This document shows, in pieces, positions 37,302-49,630 of a stretch of DNA of 64,000 bases. The stretch is from Vanilla planifolia. Taxonomy: Eukaryota; Streptophyta; Magnoliopsida; Asparagales; Orchidaceae. The stretch covers positions 12,321,107-12,385,106 of the forward strand of contig CM043877.1 of NCBI GenBank assembly GCA_023846275.1. Reading direction: 5' to 3'. The position numbers and the translations under genes were made by a program. The notes under the pieces were generated by a model. The model had not been told where the DNA came from. It worked only from the letters and a program-made list of their open reading frames with translations, and made no database searches. Positions within the stretch are counted from its first letter, which is position 1, and every line of letters begins with the position of its first letter.

Positions 37302-40300
37302 ATGGAGGTTGTCGGGCACAATTTTTCGGGAAACTTAACAAACCCCGCCATTTCTCGCCGAAGAAGCTTTGGATCCTGGAGCAGAACTATGGTTGTCAGC
37401 CGCCCTGATCCGTTCCCATCTAATTTCAAGAGGAGCTTTCGAAACCATCCTTGTGTGAGTTTATATTCATTCCCTTTAAACCTCTCTGCTCGGCTACTTC
37501 AAATGGATTTTTTTCCAGGTTTTCCTTCATTCCATGTGGCTAATGGTTCTTATGCAGATGGCAAAACCGATTCTTGGAATGGGTGCGGTGGTAGGCGAAG
37601 AAGAGGAGACAAAACAGGCAAAAGAAATGGCTGCTGCACGAAAAAGATGGGAAAATCTGGTATTTCGACAAGCTCTCTTTAATGCTTAGGAAGAAAAATT
37701 GTTAATTGATCGGAGGAGAGACAGGCGAGGCATAGAACTATATCAGAACATACTATGCATCATGCAAATATAGTAACTTCATAGATATTTGAGACGTTCT
37801 ATGCTTTTGGAATTTTGATATACTTGCTTTTGTTCTGGATATCAGGCTACTATCTACTTAAGAATCATAGAACAACTGTCAGAGTAGACCTTAACTCCAT
37901 TAATTGGAGATCAATCTACTTTGGAAGTACTTTTGGTTATTCTTTTTTGTTTGATAGATAAAATTCTAACAGAAGTTTTTGAGGAAATACTGCACATAGG
38001 TTATGGCATGAGTTTGAATCTTTATACACGATGAAGAGTTGAGAAAATTAGCTATGTTTGTTGTGTATGTAGGAAGATATGACTATTAGGTCACATATAT
38101 ATAATTTTTATTGTATCATGAGAGATTTCGGAAATTTAGATATAAGAGTGAATAATAAAATCGAAATTGCTAAACTATCCAAAAAAATTGCTAAACTATC
38201 CAAAAAAAATTGCTAGACTATCCAAAAAAAAGAGCAAGTTAAAGACAAAGATAAGTCAACAAATGCTTGTGTTGCAAAAACTTTTTAGATTTAGATTTTG
38301 ATATTGTTTTTCTAATGACCAAAATAGAGACATTTAGAGATCAAAAGATGATGGATTTAGCTTGTTTGTGTCATATAACTTCTCATATGGATTTGTTTTC
38401 TACTTGTAAGTAATGCGATGGTGATTACGTTTACATGAAAAACAATGTAGAATGCGAGATTGTTGAACTTGTCACAATAGAGTTGAAGAATTATGATGGC
38501 ATGATCAAAACATTAATTGGTATTAAGTTTCTTCAACATCTAAGAAAGAATCATGTATCTCTAAGTGTTTTATGTTATGATGGATACTAGTTTTTTGGAG
38601 ATGTTGAAGTTCTTTGGGTTAAGATACATTAGTTGTCATGAAGGCTTAAAGAGTTGATGAACTCTAAATTTGCAAGATGCAACTATGAAGAAAGTTTCTT
38701 TAGTTTCATAATCTTTTGTTAATTTAGGAAAATGTTGTGTTTTGGGTAGACATAGTCAGTTTTAGAGTTGTAATTAGAGTTCATGAATGTGATGGGATGA
38801 AAATGCAAAATTTTGTAGTCTAAATCTCAATCATTAGTTCAAAGAATGGGGACACAACAAACATTAGTTATAGGTGCTTGACATGCTCAAGTCCAAACTC
38901 TTAAGACAAATTGCTCGAGGACAAGCTTTCAAGACTAGTCACTCAAGGTTAGTCCCACTTGATCAGCTGCTTGAAGTTGGATGTTCGAAGACCTAATGTT
39001 CAAGCCCAATTTTTCAACCCGCATCAGCAAAAGGTGTATACCTATCCCAAGTCTTTAAACTATTATCAATGTGACAATTGTATTTTCTCATGTCGAATGA
39101 TTTCAACATATGCATTCACTCTACAACTATAAATAGACTTCCTAGAGGTCTGGTTTAAGGCAATTATGTAGATTCATTTCTAGATCTCATTTCATTTCAA
39201 AAGCTTAGATGTGTGCTAACTCTTTGAGTTCTTTTCTTCTTCTTTGGAGAAATTTCTAGCTTTCTTGGTAGTTTTTTTTCTTCCTTGGCCATCTTGGTCT
39301 ATGAGGATGCAAGCTTTCTATTTTTCTCTACTCTATAACCCTCTTCATCTACGTTTTCAAATTTTTTGGTATCGTTTATGGAAATTGACAAGAAATTAAA
39401 AATGAGAACCAAAGGAGGTGCACTTTCGTCTAGGTACACTTTTGATTTAAGTCTGCTAATTAAGCTTATAAATGCATTTATTAACTCCTACATAATTTTC
39501 AGAAGTCAATGGCCTGTTCAAGATGAAAGATTTAAGCTTAAAGCCTATAATGTACTAGCTCAGTTTCTTCTCCAAAAGTTCGACTAGGTAGATCAATTTC
39601 AAATTCCATAAGAGTAATTAAGAATTTGATCCGTTGTTTGAGAACAAAGATCCTCATGAAGGCTCCTCTTGAGAAGCCAAGCATTGAATCTTATAATCTT
39701 TTGGTTCTCCAACTTGAGAGGCCTCATTGCTAGATAGACTCTCTTGAATCCAATCATGGGTCTTAACTCCTTTGAAGTTTGATGCAAGGAGAGTCAAGCA
39801 CCAAGCTCAATAATGTGTCTTGGTCAACAGGCAACTCTATTGAAAGTCTTACTTCAAGCTCTTGTTCAAGTGTGTTCATCCTTTAAAGGTCCAGAACATC
39901 ATCAAGTTGATCCATTCTGGCAAGGGTGGTGCCCATGCCTCGAGCCATAATCTAGTCATCAAGACCATGCATCAAGGGTTCTTCTAACCTACTATACAAA
40001 AGGATATTGCTCTTTTCATAAAGGAGTGCAAAGAATGTTAGATTCATGCTACTATTCCTCACTATCCAACATTTGTGATGAAAGCAATAACTGTTCAAGG
40101 CCCTTCTCAATGTGGGGAATGAACTTGTTTGGCCTATTCTCAATTGCTAAAGTTGGAAGGAATTTTCTTTGCCATTGTTGATTATCTCTCAAAATGGATC
40201 AAAGCTAAGCCTCTTATTGGTCAAACAACTATTGAGATTCTTAGTTTTTTATGGATAGGCATCTTTAGCAACTTTGGAGTTTCTTCAACCATTGTTATCA

Positions 40301-43300
40301 ATAACACAACAATATTTAAGCAGAAGAACTTCTAGATTCTTAAGAATAGTATGACTGTCTTCTGAAGTATGCCTAAGTTGTTCATTCTCATACAAATGGC
40401 CAAGCCGGGGTAAAAAATATGAGCCTCTTGAAAATTCTAAAGCCTTATATCGACGACAAAAAGGGCATATTGATTGATAAACTTCTTGACATCGATGGTC
40501 ATATTTAACCACATCTTCTATAGCCATGGGTGAATATCCTCTCCATGGGAAACTAAGACTTGAATTTCCTGATGAGGATATGGAAGTTGGGCAATGCACA
40601 AGATGAAGCTGTTGTAGTATGATATTGCACTATGAATGTAATACGTATGTTTTATTGGGATATCCTGTTCCTATTTTCCCCACCTATATATTTCTTAGAA
40701 GCAGCCTTTTTAGATCAGAGAGCAGAAGGTTAAAGTTCTCACTCCCAAGGAAGCTGGTTATGCAATTCAACTTGCCTCCAAAACTTTGCTTGATGTTCGT
40801 CCATCAACTGAGTATAATAAGGTTTGTATGGTACATAGTTTCTATTTGCTTAAGCTTGCATATATTTGTTTTCTATTTATAACTCTGTTTACTTTTTGCA
40901 GGCAAGGGTTAAAGGCTCAACATGGATACCAATATTTGACTTAGATAGCACACTGGACATTGGCAGTTTGTCTAGAAAGCTTACAAGCTTTGTAATGGGT
41001 ACTTTAATTACAAAATTTTCCTTATGCTGGTTAGTTTTTGCATTATCTGCCATCATCTGCCATTGCAAGTGGTATAATCTTGTGAAATATTCATTAATAC
41101 TATAGTATTTTCAGTTTGTTGTAGTCATTTTGTGAAGGTTCTTTTAAGCTTTAGTTTCTTTTATTTCTATGATCACAAAGTCTGGATTGAGTATTTTTTA
41201 GTTAATTAATATAATCCTTTTCTTTTAAATTCTTACCATCTTCTTTTCTACGCCACACATGTAAATACGCTATTTCAGTTTTCGGGCACTTTGAGATACA
41301 TGATCCCCAATTTTTTGTGATGCTTTATGTTTTTCGGTAAGATGAATACCCTATTTAGTCATATAAGGTTACATCATGCATTAATCACCAAATTCATCAA
41401 ATTTCCTTTTCCTTTTTGGGCTATTTGTTGGGTAATTATTCTTGTAAATACCCTTTATTTAAGGCAGTCATATATCTAGATTTTGAGATTACTACCACGG
41501 AAACAACATAGATAAAGTAATGGAAAAAACTCGTACAGATACCTGCAAATATACACATTTCTAACTGGTTATCTAGAATAATCGTTTATCACTTAAAATA
41601 GTTGTATGGTTTATTGATTTGGGATATTTCAGAGAAAATAGATACATAGAGATAGAAATGAAGGTAATAAATATAATAAAGAGCACTAAACTTAGTGTAA
41701 AAAAATCTCAAATTTGGGGGAAAAACCATGATAGCACTCTGAAAGGTTTTCACTAGAAATTTAAAACTTACTCCAAGCTATTGTTTATAAATAGTGAATG
41801 ATAACTCCTTTTGGGACGATCCTACAATCACTTCATAGAGAAGAAAGGAAAAGATTATTAGGTTTATAAGCAGTGCACTCTTCTTTACTTAGTTTATTAT
41901 CAGCACATTCCTCTTATATGGTTGTCCAAAAATTTGATGTGTCCGTGGCTGAACACTTTGTTGACAAGTCTAAACCATTGTTGTAACCATTATGTGCACC
42001 ATGTGTGCTGTTCAACAACTTCTATAGATTCTTGTCAGTCTTTCTTGTGTAGGCTTCTCCATAGCATGGTCTTTGGTAGAGATTTGTATTCGAACTTACA
42101 ATTTTTATGATCATGAATAATGCCTTAATGCTATGTACGAACCCATCCATACTTGACATTTTTTTAACATGATCTAACGCCAATATGAACCTTCATATTC
42201 ATATCAATTCTACATCGTCACACCAAATGCTTTCTTAAAAGCAATAGTTGGGAACTTTGAAAATGTAAATCTTAACTTTTTAACAGTAAATACATTTCTT
42301 AATGATATTAACTGCGAACTTTGAAACCTTAAATCTCAGCAATCATGTATAGCGCATCAACTGATACGAATTTTTACAAAATGATTTTTTATTTGTTAGA
42401 CTGAAATTGAAGTTTGTGTTCAGAGCTTAATTTTGGCATGCAGTCTTGAACTTGTGTACAGCTGTTATTTCAAGATTTGTTTTATTAAATTACATTAAAA
42501 GCTTGTTTGATTCTTATTTATATTTTTGTGTGGCAATAGAACGGTCTCATAATAATTTTCTTCATAGGGGGTTGGTGGAGTGGTAGTCGAGCTCTGGTAT
42601 ATGACAAGTATGCCATTTGCAAATTTTTGAAAGACTAGTATGTATTTTTTAGAATGCTAAACTTTATTTTTGTAAGAATAATTTTTTGTGTTTCCATAGG
42701 AATTTCATATCAAAGGTTGAGGAGAAATTCCCAAAAGACTCTGACCTTATTGTTGTATGCCAGAAAGGACTGAGGTTCTTCTAATAATTTGACCATCTTG
42801 TTGATCGCTTTGACTTTGTAGAACTATTACATGTCAATTGTAAATTCAATTACCTTTATTTTGGGCTTTGTGAATTTTAATGTTCATTGTGCAATTTTCC
42901 TTGATTCAAATACGTGTTTGTGTTATTTTTTGGGTGATAAAAGGACTCCATTCTAAAGATATCCAATGCAATGTGCTCATTGATTAACTTTTATTATAGA
43001 ATCAACAACTATGAGTCCCTTCCTCATTTTTTTATTGATTTGAATGGAAGGGAACTTTGGCACAAGATTAAAGGTTTTTCATTGTCATGTAGGCTATGAA
43101 TTTGAGTTGAAGCAAGCTTACAAAATATTAAGGATATGTACAATAGGCACTTTCGTTTTAGAATCTTTCCTGAACCTTATATGTGTAGTGGATTTGTCAT
43201 TGCCTTATGTTGCTATGTTCAAGTATTATTCCCTTTTGGTTATCTTATTGTAACTAAAGTAAGTTTTGTCCCAAATGGTTTTACACATATAATCCAAAAT

Positions 43301-46300
43301 GTTTTCCTTCTTTTTGTTGGAATTGATTTATACTTGTATCTTTTCACTTAAAAGTTTATTGGGGATGTTCATTCTCTAGTGATTCTTTTTCTTGGAACAT
43401 CTTTGATCACTTATCTTTCTATTTGTTTGTGGCCATCATATATTCACCATCTTGTGTGTGGTTTGTCCTTGAATTACATTATACTGTAGGGATGTTTGTA
43501 ACAAATGACAAGGGTGATGAGCGAACATGCACAGGTGAAAGTGGGACAAATTTTATTAATGAAAGTGTAGCTCCTATACAAGACTTTTATAAGTACAAGG
43601 ATTTATAAGTTTTATGTTGACCATAGGATAGTATATTTTGAATTTTATAAGTCATAAGCTTTGAAATAATGAAATGGCTTTGGGGATAACTTGAGTTTGA
43701 TTCTTATGAGAATTTCATGGTTAAACATTTTATAATTAGACTAATTTTGCAATAGACGGCCAAGTGAGAAGGAACTCCCTTGATAAAGACAAAACCCGAT
43801 TAGATCGGGACAGTACTGCATCAAGAAAGCTGAAATGTTATAATATTGGTTTGATATCACGATATCATTATAGATATTCTCCTTCTCAGTCCATCTCATA
43901 TCAACCAAAGTAAACTTTGTCTCATAATTTTTTTGTTTTTTAATATATGAGTGTTCATTTTGTCCTCTAGTTAGAATCATATTAGGTTTTGCTCTTTATT
44001 TGGTCATTTATTTTCTTAGGATGGTACCCCATTATGACTTTTCACCCTCTTTAACCTTAGGCATCATGATTTTCCAGCATTTCCTACCTTTTGTTATTGT
44101 TGAATGATGGTATTTTGTTTTTCCATCCAAAGCTTAATTATGGTGGCTAGTTTTTTTTCCTAAACATTCAAAAAGTATGAGCATATTTCACAAGAATTGT
44201 TATGTTTTGGGAATGATATAGATACCCATGAGTTGTTTAATATGACATTTAAGCCTGAATGTGCAAATTGACTAATATGAAGCAAACTAGTTTTAATTTT
44301 CATTTTATGTTCAGCATTTCTTTCAATTTTACCAATCATATATGCCATTGGATCAAGAGTATCACAAGTGTTTGTCTTCATATACATAGGTTAATAAAAT
44401 ATGGTATCTTTGAAAAATTTAATATTAATAAGTCATTCTAGTAGTGTGAAGACTTGATCTCATTATGTTGAGATATTATATTCTTTTGAGTGTTCTATCT
44501 TAACAATAATAGATTTTGCCCCCAAAAGACTCCTCAGCATTTAAAGGTCATAGTATGTCATATGAAAACTTGGATTTTAAGTAATCGATGTTGGACAAAA
44601 CATCTCTACACCCATAGAAGCTTGTTAATAAAAGTTGCACTTTGTCCAGTAATTCCTTTTCCTAAGATCGCACTCGATGACCTCTTTTCACTATTTTTAG
44701 GTTTTATAGACCCACCAACTTTCATTTGGTTAGTCTTTAAACCACATTAAAGTTGTAGAGGGTACCAATTTAATAACATAAATGTGATGAACCAATCTTG
44801 ATGTCTTGAGATATTGTCTCCCTTTGATTATCTTATACCGATTAAAACAGGTTTTATTCCTAAAATATTTCTTGATAATTAAAGGTTATGGTGACCTATA
44901 TAGAGATTAGAATCTTCTCTCAGTAACTGATGTGAGATGATTTATTTCTATATCCTTAGAAGTTTGTTAACTAAAATTATATTTTATGCAATAATTCTCT
45001 TTTCTAGAATCTCACTTGGTGATTATTTCTCATTCTCGTAGGATGTTACAAGTAGTGTTTAATAATTGTTGTTTGCTCAATTTGATTAACACTTTATATT
45101 CTATAGCTCAATTGCAATTCTATCATATGAGAGTTGTAGGAGCTTCTTTGATATGCATGTGTTAGGAGCACCACTTCTTTGTTTCATTGAAAGTATAGAC
45201 TTATATTTTATGCGACGAAATTTTTGAATATACCCTTTTTTTCTAGGTGTGTTATTTACCATGAACAACCCGATTTTTAACCTTGTGGACTCTTTTCATA
45301 AATTTTGGGACTTATATAATTGGGTGAACAAATCAAAGATACATTTGATTGAGTATTATTTAGATAATATTAACATCTAAATTACAATGTTATCTAGTTG
45401 TTAGCATTTTGTCAACAAATTATTATTGTTTGGCTCACTATTACTAAGTAATTTTTATTCTTATTTTAATATCAAGTTGTCAACATCTAAATATCTTTTA
45501 AAGTTGAAGGACATCTTGCTATTATTTTTTAATAACAAAATTATAATTTTTAATTATATTTTTAAGATTATCATCAAATCAAACAGTTAATATATGTAAA
45601 TAATGTTATATTACATTATAACATTGTTAAACTAAATATACCCTAAATTAAAACTATGTTCTGTAATTGATAAAACCTTTTTTAATTTCTATTCTGCCTC
45701 GAGAAACATATCTCTTGTTTAGATTGTGTCATGCACATATTGCAGATGAAATCCTTCTGCCTTCATTCTATTAGTAATGCTTTTGCATGCATTTCCAGGT
45801 CTCTTGCTGCCTGCGAACAACTCTTTGCTGCGGGTTACAGGAATTTGTTCTGGGTACAAGGTGGCTTAGAAGCTGCAGAGGAAGAGGTATAATTTTGTTA
45901 GAAATGTTCTGATGACAAGATTCTTATTAATGGATACAAGATTATTTGAGCCTGACTTTATGAAGCAGGACTTCCAAAGAGAAGGTTCAGTACCCTTCAA
46001 GCTTGCTGGAATTGGTGGTGTCTCTGAGTTTCTTGGGTAAGCATTAGTTATGGCCATTTTTATTGCTTTATAAGGATGATTTGTTCTTCATTCCTATTGT
46101 AACTGAGTAGCAGTAAGTACATAACAAAAATTTGAAAGTTTGCTTGTTATAATGATTTGTTCTAAACATGCTCATGATTTGGGCCCTTTGGTTTTGGGTT
46201 CAAAACACATGTTTTAAGACCCCATTTGGCAGTGTGAGTTAGTGAGATTAACGTAACCCCACGTCCCATTAACTCGATATTTTCCTTAGCTAACCAAGGG

Positions 46301-47927
46301 TTGGGTCAGGTTGGCCTATCTGGGCTAAGGAAATGTTGGGTTTTGGTGTGAACACCGTACACACATTCCATCATCATTACCACCACCAAACAACATTGAC
46401 GACTTGTAATGACCGTCTCTCTCCATAATTGGCCCCACTCCTTACCACCATCATCCGTTGCAACATCTAGCCCACTCAAATCGTCTTCTACCACTATCAT
46501 GTGCTAACCATTGTTATCAGCAATTGGTCACCGCCAACTCTAGTTGGCTAATACCCTCAATGATCATTACTATCACCTTTGGCCAACTATTATAGTCATC
46601 CACCATCAACTAGTTGGTTAACACTATCATTGTTGTCCACCACAATGATTGAGTATAATGAAAATCTCTTACCCATGGGTTGAGGTCAAAGAGGGAATAG
46701 GGTTTGTAGAGTAAGAGAGAGTTGAAAAGAGGTAAGTAAGTCACCACTAAGGACACCTACTATTGAAAGACTGTTGGGTACTTCCAAAAAATCATGCAAC
46801 CGAGAAAGGTTAGTTGTGATCGAGTTTTCAACAATTTAGAATCACAAAATCCTCCTTCCTTCATAGCTCATGAATTTTAAATAGACGTTTTATAAAAAAA
46901 AGCTAAATAGTTAACTCATGAAGACATGTATTCATGATAGAAGAGAAAAGTTTAATTTACTATTAACATTTAAGACAATAATATAGAGGAAAAGAAAGAT
47001 TCATGAAGAATACCTTTCATATATAAAGAAATATAAAGAAAATTAATGAGATGATTTTCAAAATTTTAAAAAATATCTTCATAAATAAAGATCTAAAGAG
47101 AATTAATAACAAGTTATTTAAGATTTTAGTTTTTCTTCAAAGTTTGTGATTTTTTTTTCAATTGTGTATCTTTCATACAAGATTTAGATATTTCCTACAA
47201 TGATCCTAGTTTCCTGCATAAATATTGAAAGACCATCATGAATCATTAGGTGGGGCACTTGTTCTCTTGGGACTTTTATTAGTTAATTTTTTGTATAATT
47301 TTTTATAATAAGCTTATTTTTGGCTTTTTCATTTGTTAAATAGTAGTTTTTTTAATGTATGACACCTCAATTGCTAGATACCATCTTCGACTAATAAACA
47401 ACCATCATAGGTCATCAATCGAAAACAAAATTGGGTCAAATTTCACAAACTTGAGATAAAATAAAATTTTTCTTTTAACCTTATTACCACAACAATAACT
47501 AATCATATTAACTCGAAGTACATTTCAACTACAACAATCGCACCAAACAACTCCAATAAGAATTGCTTTTCTACTCGGTGGTGATCATCTTTCGACTCAA
47601 TAAAAATTTTTATAGTCTCTACAATCGAAACAAACAAACCACTCATGTTTAGATTTCTCAATCTGCAGTTGGACGGATCAGCAGCGCATCGTGGCTGCGA
47701 AGGAGGGCTGGGGCTACCGTCTTGTGTTCACCGCACGATTGGTGAATCCTTCTCCCTAAATAGACTTGCATGTTTTTTTCGAAGATAGAAAGTTTATGAA
47801 CTCAAAAGGATGATGAGCTGATTTGGATGTTGTTTTTTGTCAGCTTGGTCTTGTTCTGCTTGCAGATGCCTTGTTTCTTGGGGCACAGAGATTTGGCCCT
47901 CTGCTTGGAGAACTAAGGTCACATTAA
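37302..47927 (+). CDS. STR11: Rhodanese-like domain protein 11, chloroplastic
   Basis: Ten exons: 37302-37454, 37558-37659, 40714-40821, 40902-40998, 42568-42607, 42700-42774, 45799-45886, 45969-46036, 47669-47741, 47844-47927; 295 residues, close to Arabidopsis STR11 (At4g24750). All introns are GT-AG and the frame closes throughout. Residues 1 to about 55 are rich in Ser, Arg and Asn and poor in acids, as in a plastid transit peptide. The rhodanese domain spans about 93-217: LTPKEAGYAI, LLDVRP (110-115), KGSTWIPIFD, GGWWSG, then active-site loop CQKGLRS with Cys187, and NLFWVQGGLEA. After it come GIGGVSEFLGWTDQQR and a C-terminal hydrophobic span (about 262-282) that should anchor it in a plastid membrane. 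Rhodaneses move sulfane sulfur through this Cys; the physiological substrate of STR11 is not known. Intron 2 (3.05 kb) and intron 6 (3.0 kb) are filled with repeat debris. The exon 6 donor (GAG|GTTCTT) is weak. Confidence 0.94.
38167..38235 (+). repeat. Three tandem copies of a 21-22 bp unit
   Basis: TTGCTAAACTATCC followed by 7-8 A, repeated three times with one substitution in the third unit. It lies in STR11 intron 2 at the front of the copia remnant. Confidence 0.9.
38240..38860 (+). mobile_element. Degenerate Ty1/copia gag-pol fragment in STR11 intron 2
   Basis: Translation in the + frames with stops and shifts gives MMDLACLCHITSHMDLFST, which follows the copia protease-region pattern W-I-L-D-S-G-C-S-x-H-M-x-x-x-x-x-W-F-S-T. 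Further on come MKNNVECEIVELVTIELK and IKFLQHLRKNHVSLSVLC, fitting the next conserved copia block (MGN..C.V.GIG.I..K, V.xVP.L.KNLISLG). The protease Asp-Ser-Gly is lost and several stops are present, so it is dead. Same strand as the host gene. Confidence 0.75.
38865..39365 (+). mobile_element. Probable LTR remnant with TATA box
   Basis: A less AT-rich stretch with repeated GCTCAAG / CTCAAGG words, then CTATAAATAGACTTCC with a TATA box at 39129-39136, about 250 bp ahead of gypsy pol remnants on the same strand. This is the layout of an LTR followed by element coding, with gag and reverse transcriptase deleted. No second LTR found. Confidence 0.4.
39366..40620 (+). mobile_element. Degenerate Ty3/gypsy RNase H-integrase fragment in STR11 intron 2
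   Basis: In order on the + strand: an RNase H-end-like piece near 39500-39590; an integrase zinc-finger-like piece near 39965-40060 (HQGFF, then PTIQKDIALFIKECKEC); PFSMWGMNLFG near 40105; FAIVDYLSKWIKAKPL with IVINNTTIF, 40160-40320, the integrase core around the first two catalytic acids; and a late block near 40505-40590 where plant gypsy elements have YRTT...GE-P. Stops and frameshifts break it, and the second core Asp reads Asn (INN for SDN). It is a dead fragment in sense orientation within the intron. Confidence 0.85.
40999..42567 (+). other. 1.57-kb intron 4 of STR11
   Basis: AT-rich, donor ATGG|GTACT, acceptor TTCATAG. No transposon domain or gene recognised inside. Confidence 0.7.
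43500..43760 (+). mobile_element. Second 5S-like LTR remnant, in STR11 intron 6
   Basis: Aligns by eye with 4313-4560: both have ACAAGG then TAAGTTTTA, then TTTGGGG, a run like GATCTAATAAGAACTCC (here GATTCTTATGAGAATTTC) and ATGGTTAAACAT matching 5S-type ATAGTTAAGCAT. It is more decayed than the first copy. Same strand as STR11. Confidence 0.5.
44470..45040 (+). repeat. Two diverged copies of a dispersed repeat in STR11 intron 6
   Basis: About 44470-44720 and 44810-45040 share, in the same order: TTGAGATATT, TTAAAGGT, GTAATCGATGT / GTAACTGATGT, TAGAAG then TTGTTAA, and CAGTAATTC / CAATAATTC, ending in CTCACTTGGTGA-like sequence. A weaker third copy may start at about 43855. They look like ends of a dispersed LTR or TRIM-type element rather than coding DNA. 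Confidence 0.6.
46037..47668 (+). other. 1.63-kb intron 8 of STR11
   Basis: From 46380 to 46650 there is a low-complexity stretch built from ATC, CCA and CAC words. The segment beginning near 46215 (CCCCATTTGGCAGTGTGAG) and the reverse complement near 47535 (AGTTGTTTGGTGCGATTG) could be the worn ends of a DNA transposon, but the arms match poorly. No gene inside. Confidence 0.45.
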
Positions 47928-47973
47928 CGCATTCATATGCTCTGCAATCAGCTTAGTTCCTGTGTTTTCTGGC

Positions 47974-48085
47974 AAATGTTGAAGAAAATCTTTGATGTTT
48001 TAGCTGTATTATGATGAATTGTTTTGCATGAGGAAGATGACAGCCAAGGCTGGATTGAATGAACGAGTTCTGGAAGTTATTATGA
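47974..48085 (+). repeat. STR11 3' flank, upstream copy of a direct repeat
   Basis: Begins 46 bp after the STR11 stop codon, so it is probably 3' untranslated region. The first 58 bases match 49631-49688 with four differences by eye; similarity then fades but continues through TTGAATGAAC. Confidence 0.85.
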
Positions 48086-49630
48086 ATGGGATCATAATAA
48101 TGATGACATGTTATCTTCTTATTCATGGATATTAGCATGCCTTGCACATCAACATAAAGGTTATGTAAAAGTGAGCTCTCTTTATTGTCTTCTTCAACAA
48201 TAAATAGATCCCTAAGTTCAATAGAAGAACTCTTTTCATATTTTTCTTTTTCATTATATTTGTTCTTAATAAAAGAAAACTTACTTTAACATTTTTTGGT
48301 ATTATATATAAAAATTAATAGATAAATTAAAAATGAGATCCAAAGGCACAAAGCTTTGGATCTTAAAGGATGTCTCTTGATCTTTATGATTAAGAAATGG
48401 TAAAGAATCAAAGCATTTGTCTCTATTTTTATTGATCTCTGAGTCATTTTTATCATCTTTTGATTCTCTTATTTATGTGTTTGAATGAGAGATATAGTAT
48501 CTCATGTTGGATCTCTCCACCCTATTTTTCTTAGACAATAAAGTAACTCAAATTTAGTTAACTCTCTCCTAGTCTCTTAAGGATCACTTGTATCTTGATC
48601 CTCCTCTTCTTATACCCAGAGCTTAAGAGTCTATTTCAATGATACTTGAGTCATTTCTTCTCACTTTTTCATCAAAAGAAAAAGCCAACTTCTTTTAGTG
48701 TGCTCTCTTCTAATACCATATTGCTCCACATCTTTCAACTTTAAACCTATCTTAATCCCTTTCTTTTTCTTGCCAAGATTAAAGCACCATCAATTCAACC
48801 ACATTATCTACCTGACCACCCACCTTACATTCTTCATACGTGAATCCAATGGAACTCCTCTATCAATTTGACAAGAAATTTCTTTGCTCTCTAATGAAAT
48901 TATTTTCACTCCTTTACAACCAAAATTACAAATATCATCCTTTACCTTTTTCTATAAAAACTTCTATCCATGTCTTTCTAAGTAACTTTAAAATTGTAGT
49001 TAGCATGTGTATTATTAGTGAAAAAGTCATATGTAAAATATTTCCTAATTTATTAAAATTTGATTTTAAATTTGTTCTAAAAACTACATCCCACCTCTTC
49101 TTTTGTCAATTTAAAAGAATGTTTATTTCAACCTTCACAAGTGTATCGGACTTAAGAAAGTTTCAAAATCTATCTCTAATATGAGTCAACTTGAGAGATA
49201 AGCCCTTTTTGTCTTTGTTTAGTGATTCAATGATGCTCTCAAAAAGGTGAATCTAGAAGATTCTTATTTGACTTGTGTAATTATCAATAAATCATTACAA
49301 CTTAGTGACTTCCAAGAATCTTTCATTCACTATCCACCAAGATGTTTACTAGAATGTTTTAATAAATCTACTTGTCATGTAAATGAGCATGAATTTTTTG
49401 TTGCCTTGGTTGGTAGGTCCAAGAGAAAAGAGTATTCTCCAAAAACTAATTATCAAAAATCTCATCCTTCAACACTTAAATACTCAAGGATGCAATCCTT
49501 TCCAAGACTCAATCTCTCATACTAAAACTCACATTGATGCTTCTTGTGAGGAAGTCTTTATTGTCATAAATAAAAGTGGGCATGCATCAAAAGGAAATCT
49601 CAGCATATCCTACACATGTGTTTTTCTTAA
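48086..49630. other. DNA between the two copies of the STR11 3' flank repeat
   Basis: AT-rich. Contains a 114-codon + strand frame (48840-49184) and two overlapping frames up to 49652, none with a recognisable domain, heptad pattern or family motif. Probably unidentified repeat sequence that separated, or was duplicated along with, the flanking repeats. Confidence 0.4.

Noticed and set aside
46215-47560. Possible DNA transposon spanning most of STR11 intron 8
   Set aside because: Proposed terminal repeats match over too few bases and no transposase trace is present.
48840-49184. 114-codon + strand open frame between the duplicated STR11 flanks
   Set aside because: Phe/Lys/Leu-rich as expected for AT-rich noncoding DNA; no domain, no flanking exons or good promoter.
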